A stretch of DNA of 64,000 bases, taken from assembly GCF_003076635.1 (NCBI RefSeq), contig NZ_QDKG01000005.1, forward strand, positions 124,001-188,000, in the 5' to 3' direction. Under the pieces are notes generated by a model, which did no database searches, was not told where the DNA came from, and saw only the letters and a list, made by a program, of their open reading frames with translations. Each line of letters begins with the position of its first letter. Positions within the stretch are counted from its first letter, which is position 1. Of the stretch, positions 44,371 through 53,820 are shown piece after piece. A program made the position numbers and the translations under genes. The DNA is from Sphingobacterium corticibacter. Lineage in GTDB: Bacteria > Bacteroidota > Bacteroidia > Sphingobacteriales > Sphingobacteriaceae.

Positions 44371-45125
44371 GCCAGACTAGCTTTCAATTTTGCCAACAAT
44401 TCAGAAGCTTTGGTATTCTCCTTATCGACGTTGATTTTGCGGATGCTAGCGCGCTTTCCTTGCGCTTTCTTCTTGATGATCTTGAGCAATTCTTTGCTAT
44501 ACTCGTTGCGAAAGCCAGATATATCAAAGTCCGAGCTGTTCTGCTTGATTAGCTTGGTTGCCATATCCATCTCTGCTTTGGCAATGCGGGTACTCGGAAT
44601 TTTAAGATCTGATGTCGCGCGGATTTCTTCTTCGAAACGCAATTTGTTCAACAACAGCATTCCTTCATACGGCCGCACAATAGCCAAGTTTTCTGTCGTA
44701 CGCATCACGAACGTACTTAAGCCAACGTGGCCTGTTTTTTCCAACGATTTATACAAAAGAGAATAGGCTTTCTCCCCGCCTTTCTGTGGCTCCAAATAAT
44801 ACGGCGTATCGAAGTAGATGGTATCAATATCGCGCTCCTTGACGAAAGTCTGCAGATTAATCATCTTGTTTTTCTCGGGTAATGCTTCCTCAAAATCAGC
44901 TTCTTCGATCACTACATATTTGTCCTTCAACAAATATCCCTTTACAATATTTTTCCAAGCAACCTCTTTGCCCGTCTTATCGTTCACTCGTTTGTACCGA
45001 ATATTGGATAGATCCTTCCGATCCAGCATATCCAAATCCAGTTGACTTTCTTGAATAGCACTAAATATTTTGATGGGAATGTTTACCAGTCCAAAACCGA
45101 TTGCTCCTGTCCAGATTGCGCGCAT
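44367..45125 (-). CDS. ku: DNA end-binding protein Ku
   Basis: The 252-residue protein forms a ring on DNA ends and recruits LigD. It begins MRAIWTGAIGFGLVNIPIK, the family's hallmark start, and continues with YKRVNDKTGKEVAWKNIVKGY, YYLEPQKGGEKAYSLLYKSL and STFVMRTTENLAIVRPYEG. The tail is basic (KKKAQGKRASIRK). The genes lie tail to tail with ligD, overlapping by four bases, so they are not co-transcribed. Confidence 0.93.
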   Translation of the reverse strand: MRAIWTGAIGFGLVNIPIKIFSAIQESQLDLDMLDRKDLSNIRYKRVNDKTGKEVAWKNIVKGYLLKDKYVVIEEADFEEALPEKNKMINLQTFVKERDIDTIYFDTPYYLEPQKGGEKAYSLLYKSLEKTGHVGLSTFVMRTTENLAIVRPYEGMLLLNKLRFEEEIRATSDLKIPSTRIAKAEMDMATKLIKQNSSDFDISGFRNEYSKELLKIIKKKAQGKRASIRKINVDKENTKASELLAKLKASLA

Positions 45126-45278
45126 AGTGGTAGATTATTTCTAAGAAAACGAATGAGACATCTAAAATGTTTGTAGCGCGGACTCAGGATAGCATATAGA
45201 AGAGATTTAAGGTGATTGCGCTGATCATTCATACAGTTTTTATGACGGCAAATCATTTATTCTTCTATTAAAAATGAA

Positions 45279-45286
45279 TAGCTTTG
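45279..45286 (+). promoter_or_regulatory. -7 box (TAGCTTTG) of the riboflavin synthase gene
   Basis: TAGCTTTG is a full match to TAnnTTTG, 14 bp before the ATG. No FMN riboswitch fold is seen in the short leader. Confidence 0.5.
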
Positions 45287-45300
45287 TATAAAATAACATC

Positions 45301-45891
45301 ATGTTTACAGGAATCATCGAAGGCTTAGGTACGATTTTGAAAATCGAGAAGGAAGATCAAAATATTCATTTCACTGTACAATCCGACATCAGTAAAGATT
45401 TGAAGATCGATCAAAGCATCTCTCACAATGGAGTTTGCTTGACGGTGGTAGCTCAGGATCAGCAGACGCACCGCGTCACCGCGATCCAAGAAACGTTATT
45501 GAAATCCAGCTTGGGGAATCTCAAAGAAAATGACGTGGTGAACTTAGAACGTTGTACTATCGCAGGTGGTCGTTTGGACGGTCATATCGTACAAGGACAT
45601 GTAGACCAAACTGCGGTTTGCGTCGATATCGAAGACCAGGGCGGAAGCACACTCCTCACCTTTGAGTACGATGCTTCGTTAAACAATATTACTGTTGAGA
45701 AGGGTTCGATCACGGTGGACGGGATTAGCCTCACGGTCGTAAATTCGCGTACAAATCGCTTTTCGGTAGCAATCATTCCTTATACCAAAGAACATACAAA
45801 TTTCGCGCACATCGCCGTGGGCACCGTGGTCAATATCGAATTTGACATCATTGGGAAGTACGTCAGCAAATTGCTGTCATTGCGCGATTAA
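45301..45891 (+). CDS. ribE: Riboflavin synthase, alpha chain
   Basis: This 196-residue enzyme dismutates two lumazines to riboflavin in the cytoplasm. It has the start MFTGIIEGLGTI and two similar barrel halves: SHNGVCLTVVAQD with GHIVQGHVD, and TVDGISLTVVNSR with FSVAIIPYT. It is a single gene with its own promoter and lies convergent with oxyR, 9 bp away. Confidence 0.93.
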   Translation: MFTGIIEGLGTILKIEKEDQNIHFTVQSDISKDLKIDQSISHNGVCLTVVAQDQQTHRVTAIQETLLKSSLGNLKENDVVNLERCTIAGGRLDGHIVQGHVDQTAVCVDIEDQGGSTLLTFEYDASLNNITVEKGSITVDGISLTVVNSRTNRFSVAIIPYTKEHTNFAHIAVGTVVNIEFDIIGKYVSKLLSLRD

Positions 45892-45900
45892 GTCTTGTGC

Positions 45901-46842
45901 TTAGTGCCGGAATCCGAGCACATCCATACGACGTTTGGATCTAAACCGCTCGGGTACTGCACGCCATATTTCCTGTTTCAGAGCTTCTATTGCTTTTTGC
46001 TTACTGAAGTTTTTGGTCATCACGATACTGATTTCGCGCACAGGTTCTGGAGATTTGAAATACCGCACATGCTGCAATTCATCTTCGCCGTAATCCAGAA
46101 TCGTCAATTCGGGCAAGATGGTAATGCCGCCATTGATGTCGACCATGCGTTTCAGCGTTTCTACACTACCCGTATTATAATCGAAGGTAGCATCCGCGGA
46201 TTGACTTTGTCTGTATTTGCAAATATTCAACACCTGCCCACGCATACAATGGCCTTCGTTCAGCAACCACAGGTTATCATCGGCAATTTCATTCGTCTGG
46301 AGCAACTTTTTCCCATACAATTTACTTTCGGCAGATACGTAAGCCACGAAGGTTTCATAATAGAGCGGTAATTCGGCGATAGCAGAATCTTGTAACGGTG
46401 TCGATAGGATACCACAATCCAAGGTGCCATTTTTAAGCTCTTGGACGATCTTTTCGGTTGTATATTCCCAAATCTGTACTTTCAACTTTGGGTATTTCTT
46501 GGCAAAAGAAGCAATTACTGGTGGCAATAAATATGGCGCTACCGTCGGAATAACGCCTATTCGAAATTCTCCAGCCAGCTGGCCGGATGCTTCCTGCAAA
46601 ATATCACCGATTTTTTTGCTTTCCGTAAGCACAATACGCGCTTGTCTGATAATGCGCTCACCGATCTCGGTCGGTACGACGGGCTGCCGACTGCGATCAA
46701 AGATTTTTGCCCCTAGATTTTCTTCCAATTTCTGTATCTGCATACTGAGTGTGGGCTGCGTCACAAAACACTTTTCAGCTGCCGCCACAAAGCTGCGATA
46801 GGTATCTACTGCTATAATGTATTCTAATTGAACAAGCGTCAT
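45901..46842 (-). CDS. oxyR: OxyR-type LysR regulator of peroxide response
   Basis: The 313 residues have an N-terminal winged helix (FVAAAEKCFVTQPTLSMQIQKLE read in parts) and a LysR effector domain. Redox cysteines fall at 199 and 208 in GHCMRGQVLNIC, the same numbers and spacing as in E. coli OxyR, so direct peroxide sensing is likely. Targets such as catalase are not in the window. It is divergent from the S46 peptidase gene. Confidence 0.9.
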   Translation of the reverse strand: MTLVQLEYIIAVDTYRSFVAAAEKCFVTQPTLSMQIQKLEENLGAKIFDRSRQPVVPTEIGERIIRQARIVLTESKKIGDILQEASGQLAGEFRIGVIPTVAPYLLPPVIASFAKKYPKLKVQIWEYTTEKIVQELKNGTLDCGILSTPLQDSAIAELPLYYETFVAYVSAESKLYGKKLLQTNEIADDNLWLLNEGHCMRGQVLNICKYRQSQSADATFDYNTGSVETLKRMVDINGGITILPELTILDYGEDELQHVRYFKSPEPVREISIVMTKNFSKQKAIEALKQEIWRAVPERFRSKRRMDVLGFRH

Positions 46843-46949
46843 ATTATAAATTTAAACTATACTAAGTTAATCATTTTTAGTCCAAAAATATTTCCATTTA
46901 AGTAAAAAAGCATTAGTTATAGACAATCCTCTACTACAGAAAGAATTCG

Positions 46950-46957
46950 TATTTTTG
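46950..46957 (+). promoter_or_regulatory. -7 box (TATTTTTG) of the S46 peptidase gene
   Basis: TATTTTTG fully matches TAnnTTTG, 28 bp before the ATG at 46986. No clear -33 element is seen. Confidence 0.45.
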
Positions 46958-46985
46958 AAATCCAACAACACATGGTTACAAGTTT

Positions 46986-49145
46986 ATGATTTCACACAAA
47001 GTATTATTGACGGCACTGCTGCTCGGCGCCAGCGCTTTTCAATTTGCCGCAACTATTCCCGACGAAGGCATGTTCCCACTCAGCGATCTCAATCGCGCAG
47101 GTCTTAAGAAAGCTGGATTAAAAATTTCGGAAAAAGATATTTACAATCCTGGAAACATCGGCTTGGTCGACGCCTTGGTACGCGTTGGCGGATGTTCAGG
47201 TTCTTTTGTTTCTGGCAAAGGCCTTATCATCACCAATCACCACTGTGCTTTCAGTGCCGTCCAATTGGCCAGCACACCGCAACACAACTATTTAGAAAAT
47301 GGTTTTGTGGCGCAGCAACGAGAACAAGAAATCGAAGCAAAAGGTTTGACGATTCGTATCACTGATTCGTACGAAGATGTATCCAAACAAGTATTAGAAG
47401 CGGTAAAAAACATCAGCGATCCGCTACAGCGCATCGAAGTCATCAATCAAAAGCGAAGCGAATTGGCAAAACAAGCAGAGCAAGCCGATCCGACTATAAA
47501 AGCCGAAGTTTCCGAAATGTTTATCGGAAAGAGCTATGTCTTGTTTAAATACAAAACCATCGAAGATGTGCGATTGGTATACGTACCGCGGCAAAATATT
47601 GGCGAATTTGGCTTCGAAACAGATAACTGGGTTTGGCCACGCCATACCGGCGATTATTCTTTCTTGCGCGCTTATGTAGCTAAAGATGGCTCGGCTGCAC
47701 CTTACTCGACAGACAATGTGCCGTATGAACCAAAGAAACATTTGAAGGTCAATCCGAATGGCGTAGAAGAGAATGATTTTGTATTTATCTTGGGTTATCC
47801 AGGTCGCACATTCCGCCACAGACCGGCACAATACATTGAGTATCAAGAGAAATTCTTGTTGCCGTACACTTCGGATTTATATGATTTTGAAAATCAACGC
47901 ATGGAGGCTGCTGGCAAGCGTGATAAAGCTGTGGAATTGGCTTTGGCTACGCGTATCAAACGTAACGCCAACGTATTGAAGAACTACCGGGGCAAGCTGA
48001 AAGGCCTGCGCAATACCAATCTCATTCAGAGTAAAATAGATGATGATGCCGCATTAGCCAAATTTATTGACAGCAAACCAGCGTTAAAATCTGCTTATGG
48101 CACCTTGATGAGCGACATCGAACAACACTATAATATGGTGTTTGCAGATGCTCCTAAAGAGCTTTGGATGAATAATGTGTATCACGGTGTGAAGACCTTT
48201 GATATCGTCAGTTACTTTCAATCTTTCCAAGATGCTTTGGCGCAGCAAACTTCGCCAAAAGCACAGCAAGCTTTATACGATCAAAATATCACCAACTTTA
48301 GTAAACGAATTCCCGAACTGTTCGAAGCGTATCATTTGGGTGTAGATCAGCAAATTGCCGCTCACCTATTCGCACAAGGCGCAAAAATGCAAGGTGCGAA
48401 TTCTTTGAAATTTTTACAAAATACCGCTCTTGCTAAAGGTGATACGACAGGTGCGTGGATTGCACAATTATTGGGCAGCAGCAAATTGAATAACGAGGCA
48501 TCCTTCCGTCAAATCATTGCCTCACCGGCCAGTATTTTAGGCTATAAAGACGATGTATTGACTTTGCATCGCGATTTGGCCAAAGAATATGCGCAATTCA
48601 CGGCCGAGCAAAAACGTCGCGAAGGTGCATTGAACAAGCTAATGGGTGATTATGTAGCCGTGCGCGAACAATTTATGGATAAAAACTTTGTGCCCGATGC
48701 CAATTCTACCTTGCGTCTGACCTTTGGTAATATTAAGGGTTACAGTCCGGCAGATGCTACCTATATGCATCCCTTTACTAGCGTCAAAGGTTTGTTGGAA
48801 AAAGGAAATTCTGGACTTCCAGAGTTTGGTTATCCGCACAAGATCAAAGAAGCTTGGTTGGCCAAAGACTTTGGTAGCTATATGAAGAAAGATATGAATG
48901 ATGTACCTGTCAATATATTGTATAATATGGATACGACAGGCGGCAATTCAGGATCGCCGATTATGAATGCGCATGGCGAATTGATCGGTGTCAATTTTGA
49001 TCGTGCATATGACGCAACGATCAATGATTTCGCTTGGAATGAAAGCTATAGCAGATCCATCGGAGTCGATATCCGCTTCGTACTGTGGGTGGCAGACAAG
49101 ATTGATAATGCACACTTCATCCTGAAAGAGATGGGCGTACAATAA
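46986..49145 (+). CDS. S46-family dipeptidyl peptidase, DPP11-like
   Basis: This periplasmic serine exopeptidase removes dipeptides from peptide N-termini. The 719 residues have a signal peptide (to about 22), catalytic His in TNHHC (His85/86), Asp in the ETDNWVWPRHTGD region and Ser655 in GGNSGSP. Position 673 is Arg (NFDRAYD); in this family Arg there is linked to Asp/Glu preference (DPP11) and Gly to DPP7. That makes DPP11 the better call. It stands alone, divergent from oxyR. Confidence 0.88.
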   Translation: MISHKVLLTALLLGASAFQFAATIPDEGMFPLSDLNRAGLKKAGLKISEKDIYNPGNIGLVDALVRVGGCSGSFVSGKGLIITNHHCAFSAVQLASTPQHNYLENGFVAQQREQEIEAKGLTIRITDSYEDVSKQVLEAVKNISDPLQRIEVINQKRSELAKQAEQADPTIKAEVSEMFIGKSYVLFKYKTIEDVRLVYVPRQNIGEFGFETDNWVWPRHTGDYSFLRAYVAKDGSAAPYSTDNVPYEPKKHLKVNPNGVEENDFVFILGYPGRTFRHRPAQYIEYQEKFLLPYTSDLYDFENQRMEAAGKRDKAVELALATRIKRNANVLKNYRGKLKGLRNTNLIQSKIDDDAALAKFIDSKPALKSAYGTLMSDIEQHYNMVFADAPKELWMNNVYHGVKTFDIVSYFQSFQDALAQQTSPKAQQALYDQNITNFSKRIPELFEAYHLGVDQQIAAHLFAQGAKMQGANSLKFLQNTALAKGDTTGAWIAQLLGSSKLNNEASFRQIIASPASILGYKDDVLTLHRDLAKEYAQFTAEQKRREGALNKLMGDYVAVREQFMDKNFVPDANSTLRLTFGNIKGYSPADATYMHPFTSVKGLLEKGNSGLPEFGYPHKIKEAWLAKDFGSYMKKDMNDVPVNILYNMDTTGGNSGSPIMNAHGELIGVNFDRAYDATINDFAWNESYSRSIGVDIRFVLWVADKIDNAHFILKEMGVQ

Positions 49146-49219
49146 TCTGATCATTAAAGTAGAAAAAGGTCGACAGTATGCGCTGTCGACCTTTTTTAAG
49201 TATATGCTGTTACGACGTA

Positions 49220-49534
49220 CTAATCTTTTTGCTCTTCGTGCCGTGCACGGAGATCGAGTTCCAAGATAATATCTCTTTTTTTGCCCTCAATGACTGAAAT
49301 ATCTCCAGCCACGAATATCCCCTTTGAACCGGTTTTTACGTTTTGAATGCCGTATACATGTGATTCGTCCCCAGGATCAGTAGCGCCCTCGTAGCGGTAA
49401 ATTTGATCAATCTTGTAATCTTGTGCAGTGGCATGCAATTCATCAAATTCAATGTTGTAATCTACCTCGTATCCCTCTTGCTTCAACTTCTCGATTGCTA
49501 CGGAAGCTGATTCGTAATTATGTCTCGTTTTCAT
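49220..49534 (-). CDS. Small conserved-type protein, unknown
   Basis: The 104-residue soluble protein contains IDQIYRYEGATDPGDESHVYGIQ, a signature I associate with a Bacteroidota family sometimes labelled, without basis visible here, phosphoribosylpyrophosphate synthetase. It lacks the PRPP-binding loop and is far too short for that enzyme. A conserved acidic strand-turn (EGATDPGDES) is its only marked feature. It stands alone. Confidence 0.6.
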   Translation of the reverse strand: MKTRHNYESASVAIEKLKQEGYEVDYNIEFDELHATAQDYKIDQIYRYEGATDPGDESHVYGIQNVKTGSKGIFVAGDISVIEGKKRDIILELDLRARHEEQKD

Positions 49535-49638
49535 AAGCCTATTATCTCCTATTCTTAAAGAACTAACAACTCAAATAAAAATGTGTTTTTAAGGCTAGCA
49601 TTTTTTAACTTGCTTTGAATTACGACAAACTATTTACT

Positions 49639-50442
49639 ATGGCTTACCCAATTCCACCGTCAGTACCTACTCCTACTGCGGCTTTCGATCGATTACTTAC
49701 TGTATTAAATACGCTGCGCGAAGCTTGCCCGTGGGATAGAAAACAAACCATGGAAAGCCTTCGACTGCTTACTATCGAAGAAATGTACGAACTGGGCGAT
49801 GCTATTTTGGAGGCAGATCTGCCTGAAGTAAAAAAAGAATTGGGCGACGTGATGATGCATTTGGTATTTTATGCGCGTATCGCGGAAGAGCAAAAAGCTT
49901 TTGACATCGTCGACGTACTCAACGGCGTATGTGATAAATTGATTTCTCGACATCCCCACATATATAGTGATGTGCAGGTAGAAAATGAAAATGATGTCAA
50001 GCAGAATTGGGAAAAGTTGAAACTGAAAGAGGGCAATCAATCCGTTCTTTCCGGCGTACCTAAAGGACTACCGGCTTTGGTAAAAGCCTACCGCATCCAA
50101 GACAAAGTGCGCGGCGTTGGTTTTGATTGGAAAGATCCGGCCGAAGTATGGAAGAAAGTAGAAGAAGAAATCGCGGAGTTCAAGGCAGAATTCGACCTGA
50201 GTACGCATACTACGATTAATACCGATCGTGCAGAAGCCGAATTTGGCGATGTGCTCTTTTCGCTGATCAACTATGCGCGCCATTTGGGTATCAATCCAGA
50301 AAATGCGCTGGAGCGCACCAATAAAAAGTTCATTAAGCGGTTCACGCATGTAGAAAAGCGGATGCAAGAATCCGGTCGTCAACTGCAAGATATGAGTCTG
50401 GAAGAAATGGATGTATACTGGAACGAAGCCAAGAAGATGTAA
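49639..50442 (+). CDS. mazG: Nucleoside triphosphate pyrophosphohydrolase MazG
   Basis: The 267-residue protein (ATG 49639; a TTG eight codons upstream is less likely) removes pyrophosphate from NTPs or dNTPs, including damaged ones. It has two MazG domains. The first reads LREACPWDRKQTMESL, EEMYELGDAI and KKELGDVMMHL; the second reads KVRGVGFDWKDPAEVWKKV..E.AEF and EAEFGDVLFSLINYAR, with EE..EL and E..D metal residues in each. It is likely co-transcribed with the serine hydrolase 17 bp downstream. Confidence 0.92.
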   Translation: MAYPIPPSVPTPTAAFDRLLTVLNTLREACPWDRKQTMESLRLLTIEEMYELGDAILEADLPEVKKELGDVMMHLVFYARIAEEQKAFDIVDVLNGVCDKLISRHPHIYSDVQVENENDVKQNWEKLKLKEGNQSVLSGVPKGLPALVKAYRIQDKVRGVGFDWKDPAEVWKKVEEEIAEFKAEFDLSTHTTINTDRAEAEFGDVLFSLINYARHLGINPENALERTNKKFIKRFTHVEKRMQESGRQLQDMSLEEMDVYWNEAKKM

Positions 50443-50459
50443 ACTTAAAACGGAAACCG

Positions 50460-51608
50460 ATGCGTATCATTTGGAAATTGCTTGTTGGCCTTATTGGCCT
50501 TATTGCGATCATCATCGCAGGGATGTATATCTTTGGATATGGATATATTGTTAAAGGAGCATATGTCACCTATTTACATGGGCATAAAACCGCTTATTTA
50601 TCCGATTATACGCATTTTGATAACCATATAATCGAACACGGAACTGGCCAAGCATGGCCTCAAGCTCGCCCAGAAAACCAGCTTAAATTACCCGATTCTT
50701 TGCGTCAGTTTCATGAAGACATCCAATCAGTTGCCTATGTGATTATTCAACGTGATAGTGTCGTTTTGGAAACGTACTTTGATGGCTATTCCTCCGATTC
50801 CAAATCCAATTCATTTTCTATGGCCAAAAGCATCGTGGCCGCTATACTCGGAAAGGTAATCTCCGAAGGAAAAATCCGTAGTTTGGATCAAAAAGTCACG
50901 GACTTTGTCCCTGAAATTTCTGGAGAATTTGCGGCAGAACTTACATTCAAAGATCTAGTTAGCATGAGCTCGGGCATGCGCTGGGAAGAAAATTATTACA
51001 GCCCATTCTCCGTAACTACCAAATTATACTTTGATTCAAACATCCAAAAAGTCATCACCGACTTGCCAATTTATAAGAAGCCCGGAACAGCATTCATCTA
51101 CCAAAGTGGCGACACCCAACTGTTGGGCATCGCTATACAGCGAGCGACGGGACAGAGCTTAAGCGAATTACTATCCATTTATTTTTGGAAGCCGATGCAA
51201 GCAGAGCATGATGCTTTGTGGCAGGTAGACAGCAAAGCCAATGGTATAGAAAAAGCGTACTGCTGCATTGCCAGCAATGCGTTGGATTTTGCGCGATTCG
51301 GAAAACTGTATCGAGATAATGGAAAGTGGAGTGGACAACAATTATTAGATAGCGCCTACGTGCAATCATCCCTAAAACCGCGCTTTAAAGATTCACCAGA
51401 ATATGGCTTTGGTTGGTGGATGGGCACTTTTGATCAAAAGCCGTATTTCTATATGGATGGCCATCTCGGCCAATACGTCATCACCATTCCATCCGATGAT
51501 TTGATTATTGTGCGATTGGGGCATCAAATAGACAATTTGAGCCGTTCAAATCCAGCGTCTAATTTCCATCAATTGATTGCGCAAGCATATCAGCTATTGG
51601 ATAAATAA
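50460..51608 (+). CDS. Beta-lactamase-fold serine hydrolase
   Basis: The 382 residues begin with one membrane anchor (about 5-30), then a class C beta-lactamase/esterase domain with the SxxK motif SMAKS, the second motif YQSGDTQ (Tyr in the YxN place followed by Ser) and a C-terminal GHLGQYVITIPSDDLIIVRLG in the KTG position (HLG). These features suit an esterase or peptidase rather than a true beta-lactamase. It would act in the periplasm. It follows mazG in the same unit, though no shared pathway is apparent. Confidence 0.82.
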   Translation: MRIIWKLLVGLIGLIAIIIAGMYIFGYGYIVKGAYVTYLHGHKTAYLSDYTHFDNHIIEHGTGQAWPQARPENQLKLPDSLRQFHEDIQSVAYVIIQRDSVVLETYFDGYSSDSKSNSFSMAKSIVAAILGKVISEGKIRSLDQKVTDFVPEISGEFAAELTFKDLVSMSSGMRWEENYYSPFSVTTKLYFDSNIQKVITDLPIYKKPGTAFIYQSGDTQLLGIAIQRATGQSLSELLSIYFWKPMQAEHDALWQVDSKANGIEKAYCCIASNALDFARFGKLYRDNGKWSGQQLLDSAYVQSSLKPRFKDSPEYGFGWWMGTFDQKPYFYMDGHLGQYVITIPSDDLIIVRLGHQIDNLSRSNPASNFHQLIAQAYQLLDK

Positions 51609-51612
51609 AAAA

Positions 51613-51639
51613 AACTTGTCCCGAGAACCGGGACAAGTT
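51613..51639 (-). terminator. Terminator of the amt gene
   Basis: AACTTGTCCCG pairs with CGGGACAAGTT around a five-base loop. The minus strand continues into a run of T, so it ends amt transcription; it may also block read-through from the serine hydrolase gene. Confidence 0.75.
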
Positions 51640-51680
51640 AAATAGAGGGTAGTGTAGTATAATAGAAACAATTAGAAATT

Positions 51681-53006
51681 TTACAGCTTCTCGCCGTGCT
51701 GAGAAAAGTCGAGACCAAGCTCTTCTTCTTCGTCGGTTACACGTAATGGTGTAATGAGATCTGTTAGTTTTAATAAAACAAAAGCCATAATCAAGGTAAA
51801 GACTGTTGCGCCGAGCAAACCAATCACATGCGCAGTAAATAAACCGGTTTCTCCAAAGAAAAGTCCATTGGTTTCTACTGCTTCATTAATTGCGCTATGC
51901 GCGAAAACGCCGGTAAGCAACATACCTACCATACCGCCCACACCATGACTTGGAAATACGTCTAACGTATCATCTAGCTTAGATTTTGTTCTCCACTCAA
52001 TGCACAATCGACTGATGATGGCAGCGACCGATCCGATAATCAATGAATGTGGCACCGTGACGAAACCAGCCGCTGGCGTGATCGCCACTAATCCGACTAC
52101 CACACCGATACAAACTCCAGTTGCCGAAGGTTTGATACCTTTTGCAGCATCAAAAAAGAGGTATGTTAATGCTGCAGCACCAGAAGCTGTCGATGTTGTT
52201 GCTAACGCCGTGGCGGCCAAAGCCGAAGCACCAAAAGCAGACCCGCCGTTAAAACCAATCCAACCAAACCAAAGCATTCCTGTTCCCATCAATACGTAGG
52301 TAATACGAGCTGGCACGTGTGGATGTGTATGGAAATCTTTGCCGTGCTTTAAATAAATCGCGGATGCCAATGCAGTCAAACCAGCTGACATGTGGACAAC
52401 CGTACCACCAGCAAAATCCAAAACGCCCATATTAAATAAGATACCATCTGGATGCCAAGTAGCGTGCGCCAATGGCGCATAGATAAACACAAAGAATAGG
52501 CAAACAAAAAGTACGTAGGATGTAAATTTAATACGTTCTGCAAATGCACCTGTAATCAGAGCGGGCGTAATAATCGCAAACTTCAACTGATACATCGCAA
52601 ATAAAACAAAGGGAATGGTCGGAGCACCTCCCCAAGGTTCTCCGTCGACCACTCCTTCAAACATAAAATAGGTCATCGGATTACCGATGAAACCTCCTAC
52701 TGACTCACCAAAGACAAGTGAGAAGCCAAAAACGACCCATAAAACAGCGACGATGGCCATACAGATAAAACTTTGCAACATTGTGGAGATCACATTCTTC
52801 TTTTTGACCATACCACCATAGAAATAAGCTAAGCCGGGCGTCATAATTAACACCAAAGCTGCTGAAGCAAGCATCCAAGCTACATCTGCCCCATTATATT
52901 CATATACTTTCGAAATATCTGGAATTCCAGGATTGAAAAATGCTAAAATAACAACTATACCCATTAGTATTATAGGTATGAAAGATCTTTTTCCAGATAA
53001 ACTCAT
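51681..53006 (-). CDS. amt: Ammonium transporter Amt
   Basis: The 441-residue protein (ATG 53006, with 11 open codons upstream) moves ammonium across the inner membrane. It has about 12 hydrophobic helices with ALVLIMTPGLAYFYGGMVKKKN, the Phe gates, VLDFAGGTVVHMSAGLTAL, WFGWIGFNGGSA and FPSHGVGGMVG; the paired His of the pore lie in VVHM and SHGVGG. The N-terminal helix acts as a signal. No glnK gene lies beside it, unlike in many bacteria. Confidence 0.92.
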   Translation of the reverse strand: MSLSGKRSFIPIILMGIVVILAFFNPGIPDISKVYEYNGADVAWMLASAALVLIMTPGLAYFYGGMVKKKNVISTMLQSFICMAIVAVLWVVFGFSLVFGESVGGFIGNPMTYFMFEGVVDGEPWGGAPTIPFVLFAMYQLKFAIITPALITGAFAERIKFTSYVLFVCLFFVFIYAPLAHATWHPDGILFNMGVLDFAGGTVVHMSAGLTALASAIYLKHGKDFHTHPHVPARITYVLMGTGMLWFGWIGFNGGSAFGASALAATALATTSTASGAAALTYLFFDAAKGIKPSATGVCIGVVVGLVAITPAAGFVTVPHSLIIGSVAAIISRLCIEWRTKSKLDDTLDVFPSHGVGGMVGMLLTGVFAHSAINEAVETNGLFFGETGLFTAHVIGLLGATVFTLIMAFVLLKLTDLITPLRVTDEEEELGLDFSQHGEKL

Positions 53007-53157
53007 AATTTTTTGTTGAAATATTAAATAACTACCCAAAAAAACAACAAAAAAATATTATTTCAAACATTTTATTGAAAATATTTGATTAAAAAATAGA
53101 TTTTATAAAAAAATATAGCAAAAATAAACAGATCAGCACTTCTCTAAACAAAAAAAA

Positions 53158-53180
53158 GAGCTCTCCAACCCGGAGAGCTC
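53158..53180 (-). terminator. Terminator of the hsp20 gene
   Basis: GAGCTCTCC pairs with GGAGAGCTC around five bases, and the minus strand continues into eight or more T. It lies 26 bp past the hsp20 stop codon. Confidence 0.82.
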
Positions 53181-53205
53181 CCACAATAATCATAAAATAC
53201 ACAAA

Positions 53206-53649
53206 CTACATTACCTCAATACTTCTTTTAGTCACGATCGCATCTTCTTTCTTGCCAATTTTGACTAATAACACACCATCTACATAATTTGCATCGATAT
53301 TGTTGTAGTTTACTACGTCTGGAAGGGTAAATGAACGACTAAACGAGTTATAATTGAACTCGCGTTTACTGTAACTCTTATCGCCATTTTCTGAAATGGT
53401 TTTCTTTTCAGCAGCAATGGTGATCAAATTTTTATCCACGTTAATCGTGAAGTCTTCTTTTTTTAAGCCAGGAGCTGCTAACTCTAATTCAAACGCAGCA
53501 TCCGTTTCTACAATATTCACCGCAGGTACACGGGTTACCAGACGATCGCTGATAAACGAATCTGTAAATAAGCTATCAAATACGTTGTTGACAAATGGGT
53601 TTACCGAATCGGTGTTTACGTTACGTGTTGGAAACTTTACTAAAGCCAT
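53206..53649 (-). CDS. Hsp20/alpha-crystallin small heat-shock protein
   Basis: The 147-residue chaperone (ATG 53649) is preceded by GGAGGATATATC, one of the few clear Shine-Dalgarno sites here, which decides the start against a longer open frame. The alpha-crystallin domain covers about 40-147: VPAVNIVETDAAFELELAAPGLKKEDF (read in parts), ENGDKSYSKREFNY.SFSRSF.LP and YVDGVLLVKIGKK. The C-terminal IEV motif (I-x-V type) that docks oligomers is present. It holds unfolded proteins in the cytoplasm. It is a single gene with a terminator. Confidence 0.92.
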   Translation of the reverse strand: MALVKFPTRNVNTDSVNPFVNNVFDSLFTDSFISDRLVTRVPAVNIVETDAAFELELAAPGLKKEDFTINVDKNLITIAAEKKTISENGDKSYSKREFNYNSFSRSFTLPDVVNYNNIDANYVDGVLLVKIGKKEDAIVTKRSIEVM

Positions 53650-53820
53650 GATATATCCTCCAATTTTAAATTTTAATTTATTTATGGAACGATTTACAAT
53701 TGCTGTACCAGCACAAAAAAGAGGTAGTATTAATGACTTTTTGACATTTTGTAATAAAATTAAATGCCATAATGTCTTATCCAATGAAATAATCGACAGA
53801 TTTCAAGATTGCGGATGAGA

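Noticed and set aside
45895..46371. 158-codon plus-strand frame opposite oxyR
   Set aside because: The minus-strand OxyR with both redox cysteines is certain; the opposite frame is chance.
50460..51608. True beta-lactamase
   Set aside because: The SxxK is present, but the second and third motifs differ from antibiotic-hydrolysing enzymes and a membrane anchor is present, so only a serine hydrolase is claimed.
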